Below are positions 12,110-25,527 of a DNA stretch of 64,000 nt, in pieces. Below the pieces are notes generated by a model that was not told the origin of the DNA, searched no databases, and saw only the letters and a list, made by a program, of their open reading frames with translations. The DNA is taken from contig CM055898.1 of the NCBI GenBank assembly GCA_029582155.1, positions 34,030,955 through 34,094,954 on the forward strand, written 5' to 3'. This DNA comes from Panopea generosa. Its lineage: Eukaryota > Mollusca > Bivalvia > Adapedonta > Hiatellidae. The position numbers were made by a program, and so were the translations under genes. Each line of letters begins with the position of its first letter. Position 1 is the first letter of the stretch.

Positions 12110-13300
12110 CATGATAGTGTCAGTTTTATTTTTCGTGTTACTTATGCTATATTGACAATTCAGTAGTAATGGTCTGCATTGCATTGATATCCATGTTGTG
12201 TAATTGCCAGTAAAATATCACAGCGGCTATGACAACTCAAAATACACATTAGACTACAAGCAAGTCTTCATATATTTTTTCACAATATAAGTTACATATT
12301 GAAAACATTTCTGTTTGTATATACTCACACAACCGTTCAATTCAGAATAGTAACGAATCGTTGAATTTATAGATCTGTACGTGAATATATATATACATTC
12401 AGTTTCAATAAATTAAAATTTATTCAACAAATTTAAAACAAATATTGACCAAAGACATTTCATTGCTATAATGACATTACAAGTATATACAGTGTATGTT
12501 TAAGAAATGTAATATGGCATTATCATACCGATAAACATAATATAACGGTATTATCTGCGTCCTCTTAAGCTATTCGCTCTTCGGAAAGGCGGTTTTCTTG
12601 TCTATTGATTTTGCGTTAAAAAGAGTCGCTTTTTTCTCTTCTGACATTTTCAACTCGTAACAAAATTACGAAGGTCAATTTCGTTTATGTCACCCTGCAC
12701 GTTCCGTAGAAAGCATTTCTTTTGCCGCCGTGTTGTATCCGCAACGCTAGTGTCGGTGACATTGAAGCATTAAGTGAGTGGGCTGTGTACTATAAAATTG
12801 AAGAATATAAACGTGACACGTGAGCTTTTAATGGAAGAGATTTATCATCAGACAGAAAAAGAGAAAAGCAGAAACAAAAACTAGATTAGATTGCAAATTC
12901 AGAAAAAGGAATTAATCGTATCCTTGTGTTGATCAGATAAAAACATCCAGAGTTGTCGAGAATATTTTTTTAACGTTAAGTTGCGTATCGTGCCATCTTT
13001 GTATTACATATAATTGCGGATTTTCTTAATATAAAAAGGAAATGGTATATGGTGCTATCAACAAAATATCATACATGAATAGTCTTGTCATTTATTAACA
13101 ATATTGAATTTGTATTTATTAAACGAATTTGCTCAATACATCAATACATTATGCAAGGTTTTATCATTGTTGACATCGAGTTTAATATTCCAAATTGAAT
13201 AATAAATGTGAGATTCGTTTTATCACATAACCAAGTTGGTAGATTTACCACAATCTTGGCCATGTCTCCCTGTATAAAGAAGTACCTCCAACAAGAAAAG
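12110..13300. other. gene-free stretch
   Basis: AT-rich sequence with no repeat family or coding exon that I can identify. Confidence 0.5.
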
Positions 13301-13498
13301 AGCGTGGTCCAGTGGTAGAGCACCTAACTCATGATCGGATGGTCGTGGGTTCGATTCTCCGCTACGGCCATGTGTAGTGTCCTTGAGCAAGACACTTTTT
13401 CCGCATATGCTTTGTACTGGTACTACCCAGGAAGACTTCGACCGTGATTTGTCTAAGTTGTAAGAACTTGTTTCACAATTGCAGTAAAATAAATAAGT
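13301..13498 (+). mobile_element. tRNA-derived SINE, family C, best-preserved copy
   Basis: It has a tRNA-like head with an A box (TGGTCCAGTGGTAGAGC) and a B box (GGTTCGATTC), then GTACTGGTACTACCCAGGAAG and an AAATAAAT-rich tail. Diverged copies of the same family are at 29508-29705, 33762-33938 and 55936-56118. The extra 3' part and the repeated occurrence argue against a true tRNA gene. Confidence 0.75.
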
Positions 13499-14305
13499 TA
13501 AAACTAAGAAAAGGGCATCACGGTTCATTCATGATGCTATATATACAGATGTGTCTCAAGCTAGCTTCGGCTAACTTACGTCACATTTATGTATAGGTTA
13601 GAAGTTGTATAGTAGAAAAGTCCATGTAACTTTTATTTTAACCGGCTGATATGTCGATCTACTTTTTCATCCTGGGGCGATTTCATTTGCTGAGGAACTA
13701 GATCAACATTTACTGAAGGTCATGACATTCTATGTAAAATGAAATAAATCTGAAGCAATTTAATTGCCTGAAAAAGTAAGACAACATCTAAGTATTCATA
13801 TGTTCGGAAAAGTAGGAAAGCAGCTTCAAATGCCAGAGCTGAGATATACGGAAATACCGAGTGATGAATCGGTAGCGATATTAGGTCTACGCCATGTTAA
13901 TGTTAAAAAAAATATGACATGGATTTATCATATTTCCAATATATCACATACTTTACAGAGACCGAGACAGAGACACTTTAATGTATGTGCTAAATCAGAC
14001 ATAGTAATCCTATACAAGATGTTTAACCGATGCTTTATATCTTAAGTATCCAATACATCAAGAAACAAAATAGAAGGAAATAACACCAATTTCATGTATT
14101 CAAAAGGAATGATTGCGATTTAGCTGACACTAAGCAGAAATCAAAACAAAAAACAGAAAGGAAAAACAAATTTAAACACTTATGTTACGAAAACGTGTAA
14201 GTGCACTGGAAGAAATAATTGTCTCCTTGGCAACTCGTTATCTGATCATATAAGACCAGGTGTTATAACTCTCTCATTTTCTTTTTTTTGTTGTGTGTGT
14301 ATTTA

Positions 14306-14482
14306 CAGTCAAACCTGTCTTAAGCAGTCAGTCAATAAAAGGATCAAAGATGATCTGTTAAGACAGGCTGTTGCTTAATACAGGTAATCGTGCTCTGAAA
14401 GCATAGAAATGAGAAAAGTAAATGTGGCTGCTTAAGACAAGTTGCTGCTAAATAGAGGTGACCGCTAAAACAGGTTTGACTG
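14306..14482. mobile_element. 177-bp MITE with CAGTCAAACCTGT ends (Tc1/mariner-like)
   Basis: The ends are CAGTCAAACCTGT and ACAGGTTTGACTG, flanked by TA on both sides. The whole element is near-palindromic. Copies of the same family lie at 59252-59429 and 61588-61766. A TA target and CAGT ends are typical of Tc1/mariner-derived MITEs. Confidence 0.8.
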
Positions 14483-14483
14483 T

Positions 14484-17400
14484 ATATGGTTTTCTGTAAT
14501 TTTCAACATGAATATTGCAGTAATTGCAAGGAAATCACATAAAATTGTTATCTTATGATGGATATCGTTAAAAGTCTGTAGAATTGGCCCAGCTCTCCCA
14601 ATTGGGCCCAGCTCTCCCAACCGGGTCTGTTACATAGCAATGAGATTAGAGCACATCGGAGCACGTTGATTGGTCAGTTGCTTCAGGGAAAGTTGAATGA
14701 CTGTTTATTAAGCGTTAAATAGCTAAAATAGCTATGAATTGTGGGACAGGCAAGGAATTCTCTGCTTTTTCGTTGGGGGGGGGGGGGGGGGGGGGGGATA
14801 CACCTGATTTAGGAGGTGACTGGGATATGCCAGTAGAATCTCTGTCTTTTCCAAGTGTCTGGCGACCTTTATAAGGATGGATATGTTTGACGAATATGAC
14901 GTAAATGCAAGGACTTGTATGTGGCGAAGGATAAGAAACTTACATGCTCTTACTTCATCAGCCAGAAGTTAATGATCTAGAGTTATTGCCTTACATGAGT
15001 ACCTCTTTGTTACGATTATACCGTGTTCTGTAAGCGACTGGCCAACGCCCAGCCCCAACGATGAAAGTTCATGACTTAAAGACAGATCGATACATCGCCA
15101 TTGTTACACAGGACTCTTTTTTCATTAACGAAGATTAACACGTGAATTTAGTGATGGATGATAAAGATATAGTTTTATAAAAAACAGATTTCCACAAAAT
15201 AGTTAATGGATGCACTGACGGATTTAGAGAATGATAAGTGGATTCCGAAATCCTCCTGCCCCTACCCATGAGTTGTCCTTAATATTATAAAAAAAAATAC
15301 CTATATCGGTGAAATATGGTGAAATTCACTGGGAACAAAGAACTTTAATAAAAATGTATCATATCCAAATTTTGGTGACCCCAAAACCCGCTTTTGGACC
15401 CTACTTGTCCCTGCCTGATAGTCCTGAATCCGCCCATAGGATGTTATCAAATATACCAGGTTATCTCTTATTCATCAGAAGAAAGCAGAAGAAACATCAT
15501 ACCCATGCACTCAAAACTGAACCAAGATAATGAAATTTAATATTAAGTTTCCCATGTCTGCAACTTAAAACGCTTATTAAGGCATGCGTTTCGTTCTAAT
15601 GCCAATAATCTGGTAATATAGATGCTTAAAATTCCAGACAGAACTGAATTTACATTATCGGCTGAATATCTACTGTAAAACCGTATCGAAATTGTCACTC
15701 CTTAATTAAATATACCCATCATTCGGGGTAATAACTGTTTTATTTTACTGCAAACTTGCGAAAATTGAGAGAGAAAAAAATGCTGTTACTAGAATCAGTG
15801 ATTATGGCGCACAGAACCACGATGATGTCTTAAGGCTTAAATGTCTTTTACGTTGTATGTGTTAAATTGCATAATATTGCACGGTAGCATTCTTTGTTGT
15901 TTTTTTGTTTATGTTTTGTTGGTGTGTGTTTTGTGTGTTGAAAATATTTGGCAATTGTTTTTTATGCTTTATGATGAATTATTAAGATTTGTTAGTGAAT
16001 TACATAATTTCACTGTTAACACTAGTGAAATCATAAATTTTACTCGGTTCAATGAAAAATAAAAGATGATCTAGGTCTATTCCAATTTCCAAGCATTTTT
16101 TACATTAATAATGTCATTCAAATCACAAAATGAGCATTAGTACATGAAAATGCATCTTTAATTAAGAGACACAATGCTTATTTGTCATTGCTATAATCAA
16201 GTTTCCAATGATGGCTTTATGCCTGTTAATCTTCGATGAAAAACAACACCAGGAAATTCAGTCAGTATAAGTTTTTCTTTACCCTTGCAGCTTTATGAGA
16301 GCATGGAATGCCCCCCACAATTCATAGAACTTCAACGCTTACCAAACTGTGACGTCATTCAACTTCCGCTGAAGCACCTGGCCAGCCAACGTGCCCAAAT
16401 TCCACAGCTATGTGAGATCACCAAGCGGGGAGAGTTTTGTCTCTTGAATAGTCTAAGTTTAAGCGGTAACCAATTGTCGAGCAGCAATAAGTGAACTGTA
16501 TGGGTCCAAGGAACCAAAAATAATAACAAGTATACTTCGTCAAAGTACGGAACGTCTTAATAACGCACGCCATACAACAAAAAAGTCGGCTGTTTTGATA
16601 TTCTATAATAAGCCTTATATCAAGTATATCAATCTTGCTACAAGCGACGATATTATTAAACAAGTTGATGATATATGTCTTACAGTACTTAATGGAGTAA
16701 ACATAACTCACGGCTAATTATAAAGAACAGTTCATGAATATTTTATTAACATGAACTACCAGATTAAGAATAATATTACGTTTAAGCAATTTGTATTAAT
16801 AACAATATGTGCGCATGTTGTCAAAATTTAAAAGAAAATGCAAAATGTTCAAAAAAAAATAAAATTTCCACTTTGTACACTCTCTTTATTTATATGATTG
16901 CACAAAAAACACCGCCAAACATTAAGGAGGAGATATTGTAGGGTTAACTCATTTTTTGGGGGTCTTTAGCTCAGATTAAGCGGACATAGTGACCATTGGT
17001 TACCTGGACACGGCAAACAATAGAGAAATATTAACTACAATACTAACAAAGAAACAAGGTGTCATCAGAAGAAAAACAGTGTTGTTATACTATTTAATCA
17101 TTCATAAGTGCAGAAGACTCGCGACAAAGTCACCGAACCTGGAAAAAAAATTTGGTTTGGCGGGAATCAAAATTCACTACAGGTCGAAGGAAATGTATCT
17201 TATATGGTTGATGATGACAAGTGTGAGAATTGTCGAAATGGTGTGTAATACTGCGATACTAATTACCCAACTAACAACATAAATACTTATTATCAATAAT
17301 ATCGGATAAACTAATCTCTCGGGTAAAATAATCCCTTGGAAGAACTCACTTTTAATGAGTCTGTCATGGAAGGGAAATAAAATATGCAACACTTTACCAC

Positions 17401-17690
17401 CAGTTTCAGCTGTCTTCTATTTTCGAGCAATACTAAACGAGCGTCGTGGTCCCAGAGAACCAAACAATAAGACGGGTTTCAGCAAAAATAAGGCTCAAAG
17501 TGTTACTTTTCTACTTAATCATGACAGCTCTGTCTGAAACTACAAAACTGAACGCGTGCAACGGCATGACTACTATGCAAGACGAAAGAACAAAAACAAG
17601 GGTTGGAGAATTGACACTGCCAGTAATGGAGAGGGCGTTTACAAAGTTGATACCCGCGTAACCACTAATCATATTACATTAACAGAAAAC
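14484..17690. other. gene-free stretch with a poly-G run
   Basis: A run of about 23 G starts near 14776. A short duplicated phrase (CCCAGCTCTCCCAA) lies near 14588-14620. An exon-like piece is listed separately at 16288. The rest shows nothing recognisable. Confidence 0.5.
16288..16494 (+). other. possible orphan exon or gene fragment
   Basis: A pyrimidine-rich tract ending in TTGCAG (to about 16290) precedes a frame of about 68 codons with ordinary amino-acid composition (for example YESMECPPQFIELQRLP) and a less AT-rich base composition than its surroundings. It has a stop at its end. I cannot name a family and see no partner exon nearby, so this could be chance. Confidence 0.2.
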
Positions 17691-17696
17691 GGTTGG

Positions 17697-19466
17697 AAGC
17701 AATAACATGACCTGTAATGAAAAGAAACAAACAACTTTGTTAACAACATAACCACTAGGTAAGAAGTAATGACATGACCAGTAATGGAGGGAAACAAACA
17801 ACTTTGGTAACAATATAACCACTAGTTTAGAAGTAAAGACATGACCAGTAATGGAGGGAAACAAACAACTTTGGTAACAATATAACCACTAGGTAAGAAT
17901 TAATGACATGACCAGTAATGGAGGGAAACAAACAACTTCGGTAACAATATAACCACTAGGTAAGAAGTAGTAACATGACCAGTAATGGAGGGAAACAAAC
18001 AACTTTGGTAACAATATAACCACTAGGTAAGAAGTAATGACATGACCAGTAATGGAGGGAAACAAACAACTTTGGTAACAATATAATCACAAGGTAAGAA
18101 GTAATAACATGACCAGTAATGGAGGGAAACAAACAACTTTGGTAACAATATAACCACTAGGTAAGAAGTAACGACATGACCAGTAATGGAGAAAATCAAA
18201 CAATTTTGGTAACAACATAACCACCAGGTAAGAAGTAATGACATGACCAGTAAAAGAGAGAAAAAAACACTTGGTAATAAGTAATGCAATGACCAGTAAT
18301 GGAGAAAAACAAACAACTTTGGTAACAACATAACCACTAGGTAATAAGTAATGTCATGACCAGTAATGGAGAGAAACAAACAACTTTGGTAACAATATAA
18401 CCACTAGGTAATAAGTAATGACATGACCAGTAATGGAGGGAAACAAACAACTTTGGTAACAATATAACCACTAGGTAAGAAGTAATGACATGACCAGTAA
18501 TGGGGGGAAAGAAACAACTTTGGTAACAATATAACCACTAGGTAAGAAGTAACGACATGACCAGTAAAGGAGAGAAACAAACAATTTTGGTAACAACATA
18601 ACCACCAGGTAAGAAGTAATGTCATGACCAGTAATGGAGAGAAACAAACAACTTTGGTAACAATATAACCACTAGGTAATAAGTAATGACATGACCAGTA
18701 ATGGAGGGAAACAAACAACTTTGGTAACAATATAACCACTAGGTAAGAAGTAATGACATGACCAGTAATGGGGGGAAAGAAACAACTTTGGTAACAATAT
18801 AACCACTAGGTAAGAAGTAACGACATGACCAGTAAAGGAGAGAAACAAACAATTTTGGTAACAACATAACCACCAGGTAAGAAGTAATGACATGACCAGT
18901 AATGGGGGGAAAGAAACAACTTTGGTAACAATATAACCACTAGGTAAGAAGTAATGACATGACCAGTAATGGGGGGAAAGAAACAACTTTGGTAACAATA
19001 TAACCACTAGATAAGAAGTAACGACATGACCAGTAAAGGAGAGAAACAAACAATTTTGGTAACAACATAACCACCAGGTAAGAAGTAATGACATGACCAG
19101 TAATGGGGGGAAAGAAACAACTTTGGTAACAATATAACCACTAGGTAAGAAGTAATGACATGACCAGTAATGGGGGGAAAGAAACAACTTTGGTAACAAT
19201 ATAACCACTAGATAAGAAGTAACGACATGACCAGTAAAGGAGAGAAACAAACAATTTTGGTAACAACATAACCACCAGGTAAGAAGTAATGACATGACCA
19301 GTAATGGGGGGAAAGAAACAACTTTGGTAACAACATAACCACCAGGTAAGAAGTAATGTCATGACCAGTAATGGAGAGAAACAAACAACTTTGGTAACAA
19401 TATAACCAATAAGTAAGAAGTCATGACATGACCAGTTATGGAGAGCAACAGCCTACTCTTATACCA
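17697..19466. repeat. 67-bp minisatellite, about 26 units, with a 201-bp higher-order repeat
   Basis: Units contain ACATGACCAGTAATGGAGGG, AAACAAACAACTTTGGTAAC and AATATAACCACTAGGTAAG. Variant monomers with TAAAGGAGAG and ACCACCAGG recur every 201 bases (three monomers) in about 18830-19300. Three times 67 is divisible by three, which explains the long minus-strand frame at 18672-19295 with its 67-residue periodicity. Confidence 0.95.
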
Positions 19467-20199
19467 ATATAACCACTAGACAAGACAAAATTGAAGTATT
19501 ATATTCAGTAATGGAGATGAATAACTAATTTGATAGCAGTGTAACCGCTAGACCTACTTGCTCGTAAACTCCAACAAAACACAAATATCATTTTAAAGTT
19601 TCTGTTGCATACAATATATAAAATTGGTAATTGCATTGTTTGACACGAACCATGCATGTATGAAAAATGCATGATTGATATGATTCATTATTGAATGAAA
19701 AATATATGTCAATTCAAGACATTAAAATTCTAATGCTGTCATGTTATGTTTGTGTATGTTTAAGTTATTAATAAACGGGCCATAATCCTTGCTAAAAAAA
19801 GCACCAATGTGCTGACAGCTGAGTTAGATTAACATAAACACTCCAAACGGTGAAATTAAGATATTATCTTTATACAGTAACGTCATTTAATCCACGTCCA
19901 TAACTAAAAGGAAACTCACATATCATGCACCTGTTTCACCAACTTAAATACTTAAAAAACTTAAATCTAAAAAAAAGGCAGCAAGGTTATTATGATTTTA
20001 GACTGGATCCAATAAAACTACATATGGTTTCATTGATATTTGTTATATTGTAATACATAAATAACCAGTCAAAACTTAGTTAAGTTTTAAAGTATTTAAG
20101 TAAAATACCATATGCCTATATGCAATGGAATTACTACCAGACAGGTCAACTGGAGACATGTGTAATTAACCAGGATACGTGACATGGACTGTACTGACA
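19467..20199. other. gene-free stretch
   Basis: AT-rich with no identifiable gene or repeat family. Confidence 0.5.
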
Positions 20200-20211
20200 T
20201 TGGCAATATTG

Positions 20212-20473
20212 TTTTGTTTTTGTTTTTTTAATTAGGTTTAACGCCATTTTCAACGCATTTCAGTTATATATGGCATATCCAGTTTTACTGGTGGAGGAAG
20301 ACTCAGACTGAGTCAGATTGATTAGAACCACCGTCCTTCCGCAAGTAACTGGAAACTTCTTCACATAAAGTTTTTGGAGCGAGCGGGCCTCGAACCTACG
20401 ACCCTAGCGACATGGACTATACTGTAAGCGATCTTGAGACGGCGCCTTAGACCACTCGGCCACGTAGGACCCC
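20212..20473 (-). mobile_element. tRNA-derived SINE, family A, with target duplication
   Basis: On the minus strand the head is tRNA-like (GGCCGAGTGGTCTAAGGCG, then GGTCGTAGGTTCGAGGCCCG). The central motif TTTCCAGTTACTTGCGGAAG follows, then an A-rich tail at the low-coordinate end. The flanks repeat TTGGYAATATTG (20200-20211 and 20474-20485). This is a 12-bp target duplication that proves retroposition. Relatives lie at 36417-36634 and 58680-58904. Confidence 0.9.
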
Positions 20474-20485
20474 TTGGTAATATTG

Positions 20486-21057
20486 AAAAATACCAACTAC
20501 GTTACTTAACATGGGACTGTACATAATCTGTATTTCCAAGTTATAGTGATTATTTACACAGAATAAATAAAAGAGACATTCCATATACATGAGGTAGATA
20601 ATAAACGTTAAATACTAGTATTATACATATGTATATTCATAAAATTTTATCAAACACGACGATAAATGTTGAATACAAAATTTATTAAACGTGTCCAAAT
20701 GTAAAAATACAACCAGCACTTAAATTAGTAGATTTAAATGTTATTTATAGACTTTTTAAATGAAATTAATGTTTATATCTAAGAAAATTGAAGCCAGAAC
20801 TCGCACGTATAATAGAAAAAGTACCAGACGATTTTCTCATTAACCCTCGATAATCACCAGTGATTTTGTCATTTTTACGTGGTGTGATTCTCACATTTCA
20901 GCAGACGACATAAAAGAAGGGAATTATAGACAGGATATCACTATCTCATCGTTAATAGTGATGGTACAATACGACACAAAGGAGTGTGAAGGAAATTACT
21001 TATATGTGATTTCTAATTCTGGAATCAAATAATATGTACTACTACGTTTAAACAGCA
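20486..21057. other. gene-free stretch
   Basis: AT-rich with nothing recognised. Confidence 0.45.
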
Positions 21058-21464
21058 CGTTATAAACCCTATATATGTATATGTGCAATTACGTACATAC
21101 ATACGCATATTATATATATGCACAATTACGTAGGCCTATATACAACCACATGTTATAAACCCTATATATGTATATGTGCAATTACGTACATACATACGCA
21201 TGTTATATATATATGCACAATTACGTAGGCCTATATACAGCCACATGTTATAAACCCTATATATACGAGTATATACATACGCATGTTATATATATATATG
21301 CACAATTACGTAGGCCTATATACAACCACATGTTATAAACCCTATATATACAAGTATATAAATACGCATGTTATATATATATGCACAATTACGTAGGCCA
21401 ATATACAACCACATGTTATAAACCCTTTATATTTATATACACAATTAAGTATATACATACGAAC

Positions 21465-21516
<52 letters not shown>
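21058..21516. repeat. AT-rich tandem repeat (about 90 bp) ending in a TA microsatellite
   Basis: The phrase ATGTTATAAACCCTATATAT recurs about every 85-97 bases at roughly 21055, 21150, 21246, 21331 and 21414. CACAATTACGTAGGCCTATA recurs with it. A (TA)n run of roughly 45 bases follows from about 21468. Confidence 0.85.
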
Positions 21517-21518
<2 letters not shown>

Positions 21519-22062
21519 AAACACGTATATACATACGCACGATATAAAGATATGTATGTATTTGTATATGTACTCATTAGTTAACTATTCATAAGATGTA
21601 AATGGTTGCTTAATCCACACACAGATAAAACTTGTATCAACTTAACTTAACTTTTCAAGAAAGACATCAACCCAGATTACCACGAATTATAACGATATCT
21701 ATATTTAATTTATTCGAAGAATCTATATAATTCCTTGATTTATTTAAGTGCTATTTATTAGCTTTTTATATAAAAGGTTATATGTAAAACATATATAATA
21801 TAGTGAAGTCATTAATTTCTTTTAAATCAATATCGCAATAACTGTTTATATCATGTTATTAATTTAATACGTGTAAGGTCAGTATCACCTCACAATTGCA
21901 TACTATTATAAACTCCTACTAGGCTACTAGCCGCTGATTTTCTATAATATACAGTTGTTGGATCAGTTCGTTGTCGTTAAATTATAATCGACAGCCTAAA
22001 TAATACTCTTGTAAGCATTTTGAATGTATGTCTTAATGTAGATAACGGACACGATAGTTAAC
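21517..22062. other. gene-free stretch
   Basis: AT-rich with no identified feature. Confidence 0.45.
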
Positions 22063-22468
<406 letters not shown>

Positions 22469-22469
22469 A

Positions 22470-25228
22470 CATTAAATAAAACAATTTTGTAAAGAATATT
22501 CGTATAACATGGTCACATAACTTATATCTCCGGTCGACATAGTATAAGGACGGCGGCATGTGATGTACCAGTAAATCTACAAATTGTATACATGGTAGTA
22601 TATAATAAAAGTAGGATGCAAGTTTTGCATGTTTAATGAGCACGTACCAATATATCAAAGCCTATATTACCTCTAATAGTACGGCAGCCGGTTACGCTGG
22701 ATGTGCACGGTTATTTTATGGTGATTATCCAACGATACGATCAACGGTGATCGAGCCCGCGGATAAATGATTAATGAAGCAAACTAATTAATAATAAGGT
22801 TACCTACCTGTATTCCATTCGGAGTAACCTCCAGCTATGTACACAGTAAAATCTCCACAGAATAACACAGTATAACAACAACATCCAGAAATAAAACAAC
22901 AGTTTTCACAACATCACCATTGTAGTTTTTAGCATGATCTATAGCATCGTTGTTTTTTTTTTCTTCGACAAAACTCATTAGTACGTCCTCAGCGGTCTGT
23001 CAGGTTTACATGTGCTCTTTACCGCTTCGCTCATTATAGATATCGCTTAGATCGCTTACCGTAATCATTTTTTTTTCAAAAACCTCCAACATCGACTTAC
23101 TTCTTGCGATAAGTAGAAACTCACACACAAATCCGTTTTTCTTATTTCCTCTCTATTATGTCCGCGAGCATTTATCTATTTATATCTATATTTCTGATGA
23201 TACGGGTAATAAATAACGATCACGCGTCACAACGTGCTAAATAAAAATCACTGTAAAACATATAATAACACTCCTCTAATGTAAACGATGTAACTGTATA
23301 TGTCTATATAAGTCCACTCTATCATAACAGGCCTAATATCGCCGAATTCCTACTTTCTGCAAACATGAGGCGAGTTTGTCGTCATATCGGCGAGTTATAT
23401 TAACTCATTAGCGAACTTAATAACTTCGGCACATTCACTTAACCCGTCAGTATATTTTTTCAATATTTCGCACGTTCCGCCCTCTGTATTTAGCAGATTC
23501 CGCCCAAATAACACATTACAGAATCGGCCTTTTTAGCTAACTCATTTACTTGTGAAAATTCCTATTTATTCAGAAGACTTAACTTGGTAATCTTGCATAC
23601 TAAGCCTCTGTTTCCGAGTGATCAAAATAACGGCATTGGTTAGGTTAGGAACATTGCGCTACCAGGCTCGATCGATATATTGATGTTAAAGCGGCGCACT
23701 ATTTCTGGCAGTGTCTTCTTTATATCTGTTTCTAAATTAGTTAACCTTTAGTCCAATTACACGGCTTTCGAGATGTCCTGCTTGTAGAATGGGGTTATTT
23801 TCCAATCTGACGGTTGATTTGTTTTTACCGCATCCCATTTATCAAGACTTGATATATATATTTATTTTTTTAACAAAAAAGATTGTAAATAAAATGGTTT
23901 TGCATTATCATTTATTATGTTGTCTGGGCAGTTTACATTGATTTAATTACTTATTATGTTATAGTAAAAAAATGAAAAAAATATATACACTAACGTTTGC
24001 TTTCTTTTAAATTTCATTCATGAAATTAACTTAATATAATATATACACATACTGAAAGAATAAAGTAACGCCGGATGAATTTCAGAGCCACATTATCAAA
24101 CTATTGTTAATTATAATATATTATATTAATTAACTTGTATTAATTGATAGATTTGAAAATTTTCATTAAAATATTTTCAAAATTGATAAAATTTTAGTTA
24201 ATTCTTATTAATTGATATTTTTTTCAAAATTGTTCATTCAAGAGAAATTAAAAATTATGTTAAAATGAGGACTTGCATGACATCGCATGTTAACACTCGC
24301 CTTGTATATTTATGATCAGTAATTTATAGCTAGTTTCTTAAGACAAATGCTTTATAAATAAGCTCACTTTATACAGCCTGCCACATATATCCCATTAGGT
24401 TCTACTTTATCCCTAAATAGGCACCAAGTGTAAAATTATCCACACCGTGTTCTCAAAGATAAATAAAATCACCACTTGTCTCCTTCGACAACGCAGAGCA
24501 ACGAGCTCAGCTGAGGCTGTACTTATTTCTCCTATATATTTGTACAGTGTGAACAGATGTACCGCGTACAATCGGATTTGTTCTCTTATGAATATATCAC
24601 TTTAATACGGCGTACTATTTATTTATTTATTGGTAATTTAGGATGCAGTTAGTGTATGCAATCAGCAGACTCGGGTTGGCAAGGTATAGTTATACTGACT
24701 TAAAAATTTGCCGTTAAAACAGGCATACATGACTTTCCACCCCGCCCCTAAAGCGGCCGAATAAATATTACGCTCTCTACCACCCACCTAAAATATAATG
24801 TACTCCCTAAAAATTAAATTTGAAAAAATAATTAACTTTCCCTCCCCAAAATACACACGTGCATGCACGCACGTACGCACGCACACGCATTTTTAAAAGT
24901 TGATAGAAATCACGCCCTACCGTCCTTAGATGGTGAAACCACGAGTCTTCGGATTCTTTTTTGCTAACTGCTGCTGTTGATATTACTGCATCTCGACGTA
25001 TTGTCGTGTTCTTAGCGGATTAACAATAATATTTATATTTGAACAATTGCCGTTTTATTATTGTTTAAATTCCCACTACGACTTGTTTACAAGGAAATTA
25101 TTTTATTTACAGCATTTGAATCCTCACAGGGATATAATCGAAATAATAATTCATTTTGCAGGACGTGAAATATTGCAAATAAAAACATGTGGCCGTTGCT
25201 TAGTATGTGATGCCAATGTTACCGCACA
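22470..25228. other. gene-free stretch
   Basis: No gene found. There is an alternating purine-pyrimidine CG/CA-rich patch at about 24855-24890 (CACGTGCATGCACGCACG). Confidence 0.45.
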
Positions 25229-25527
25229 CTGTTAGGGGATAGAGCGTCCGCCTCGCATGCGGAAGGTCGTGGGTTAGATCCCTGGCCGGATCAGACCAAA
25301 GTCTTGACAATAATACTATAAGCTTCTCGTTTTGACGATCGGCGTTTCTAAAGAGGGTAGTTCTAGGTCTGGTCGGCCCGGTTTCAGTATAATGTCACTG
25401 GGTAGGGTATCGCACTATGTCATGACAGGCTGCGGCATGATAGTCTAGTGTGGCAGCGCTTACTGTCTCACGTAGACACCATGCCAATATAACTGAAAAA
25501 TGGTTGGTGCCGACGCAACAGCAATAT
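25229..25527 (+). mobile_element. tRNA-derived SINE, family B
   Basis: The tRNA-like head includes AGAGCGTCCGCCTCGCATGC. Next come GTTCTAGGTCTGGTCGGCCC, GTTTCAGTATAATGTCACTG and a 3' part matching the copies at 40539-40852 and 41099-41412. It is clearly diverged from them. Confidence 0.85.

Noticed and set aside
13301-13375. Possible tRNA gene with A and B boxes
   Set aside because: It continues into a SINE body shared by other copies and lacks a paired acceptor stem that I can see, so it is a SINE head.
18672-19295. 207-codon minus-strand frame with repeated segments
   Set aside because: It is the translation of the 67-bp satellite; three monomers equal 67 codons, so the frame stays open automatically.
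21342-21584. Frames of alternating I and Y
   Set aside because: Translation of the TA microsatellite.
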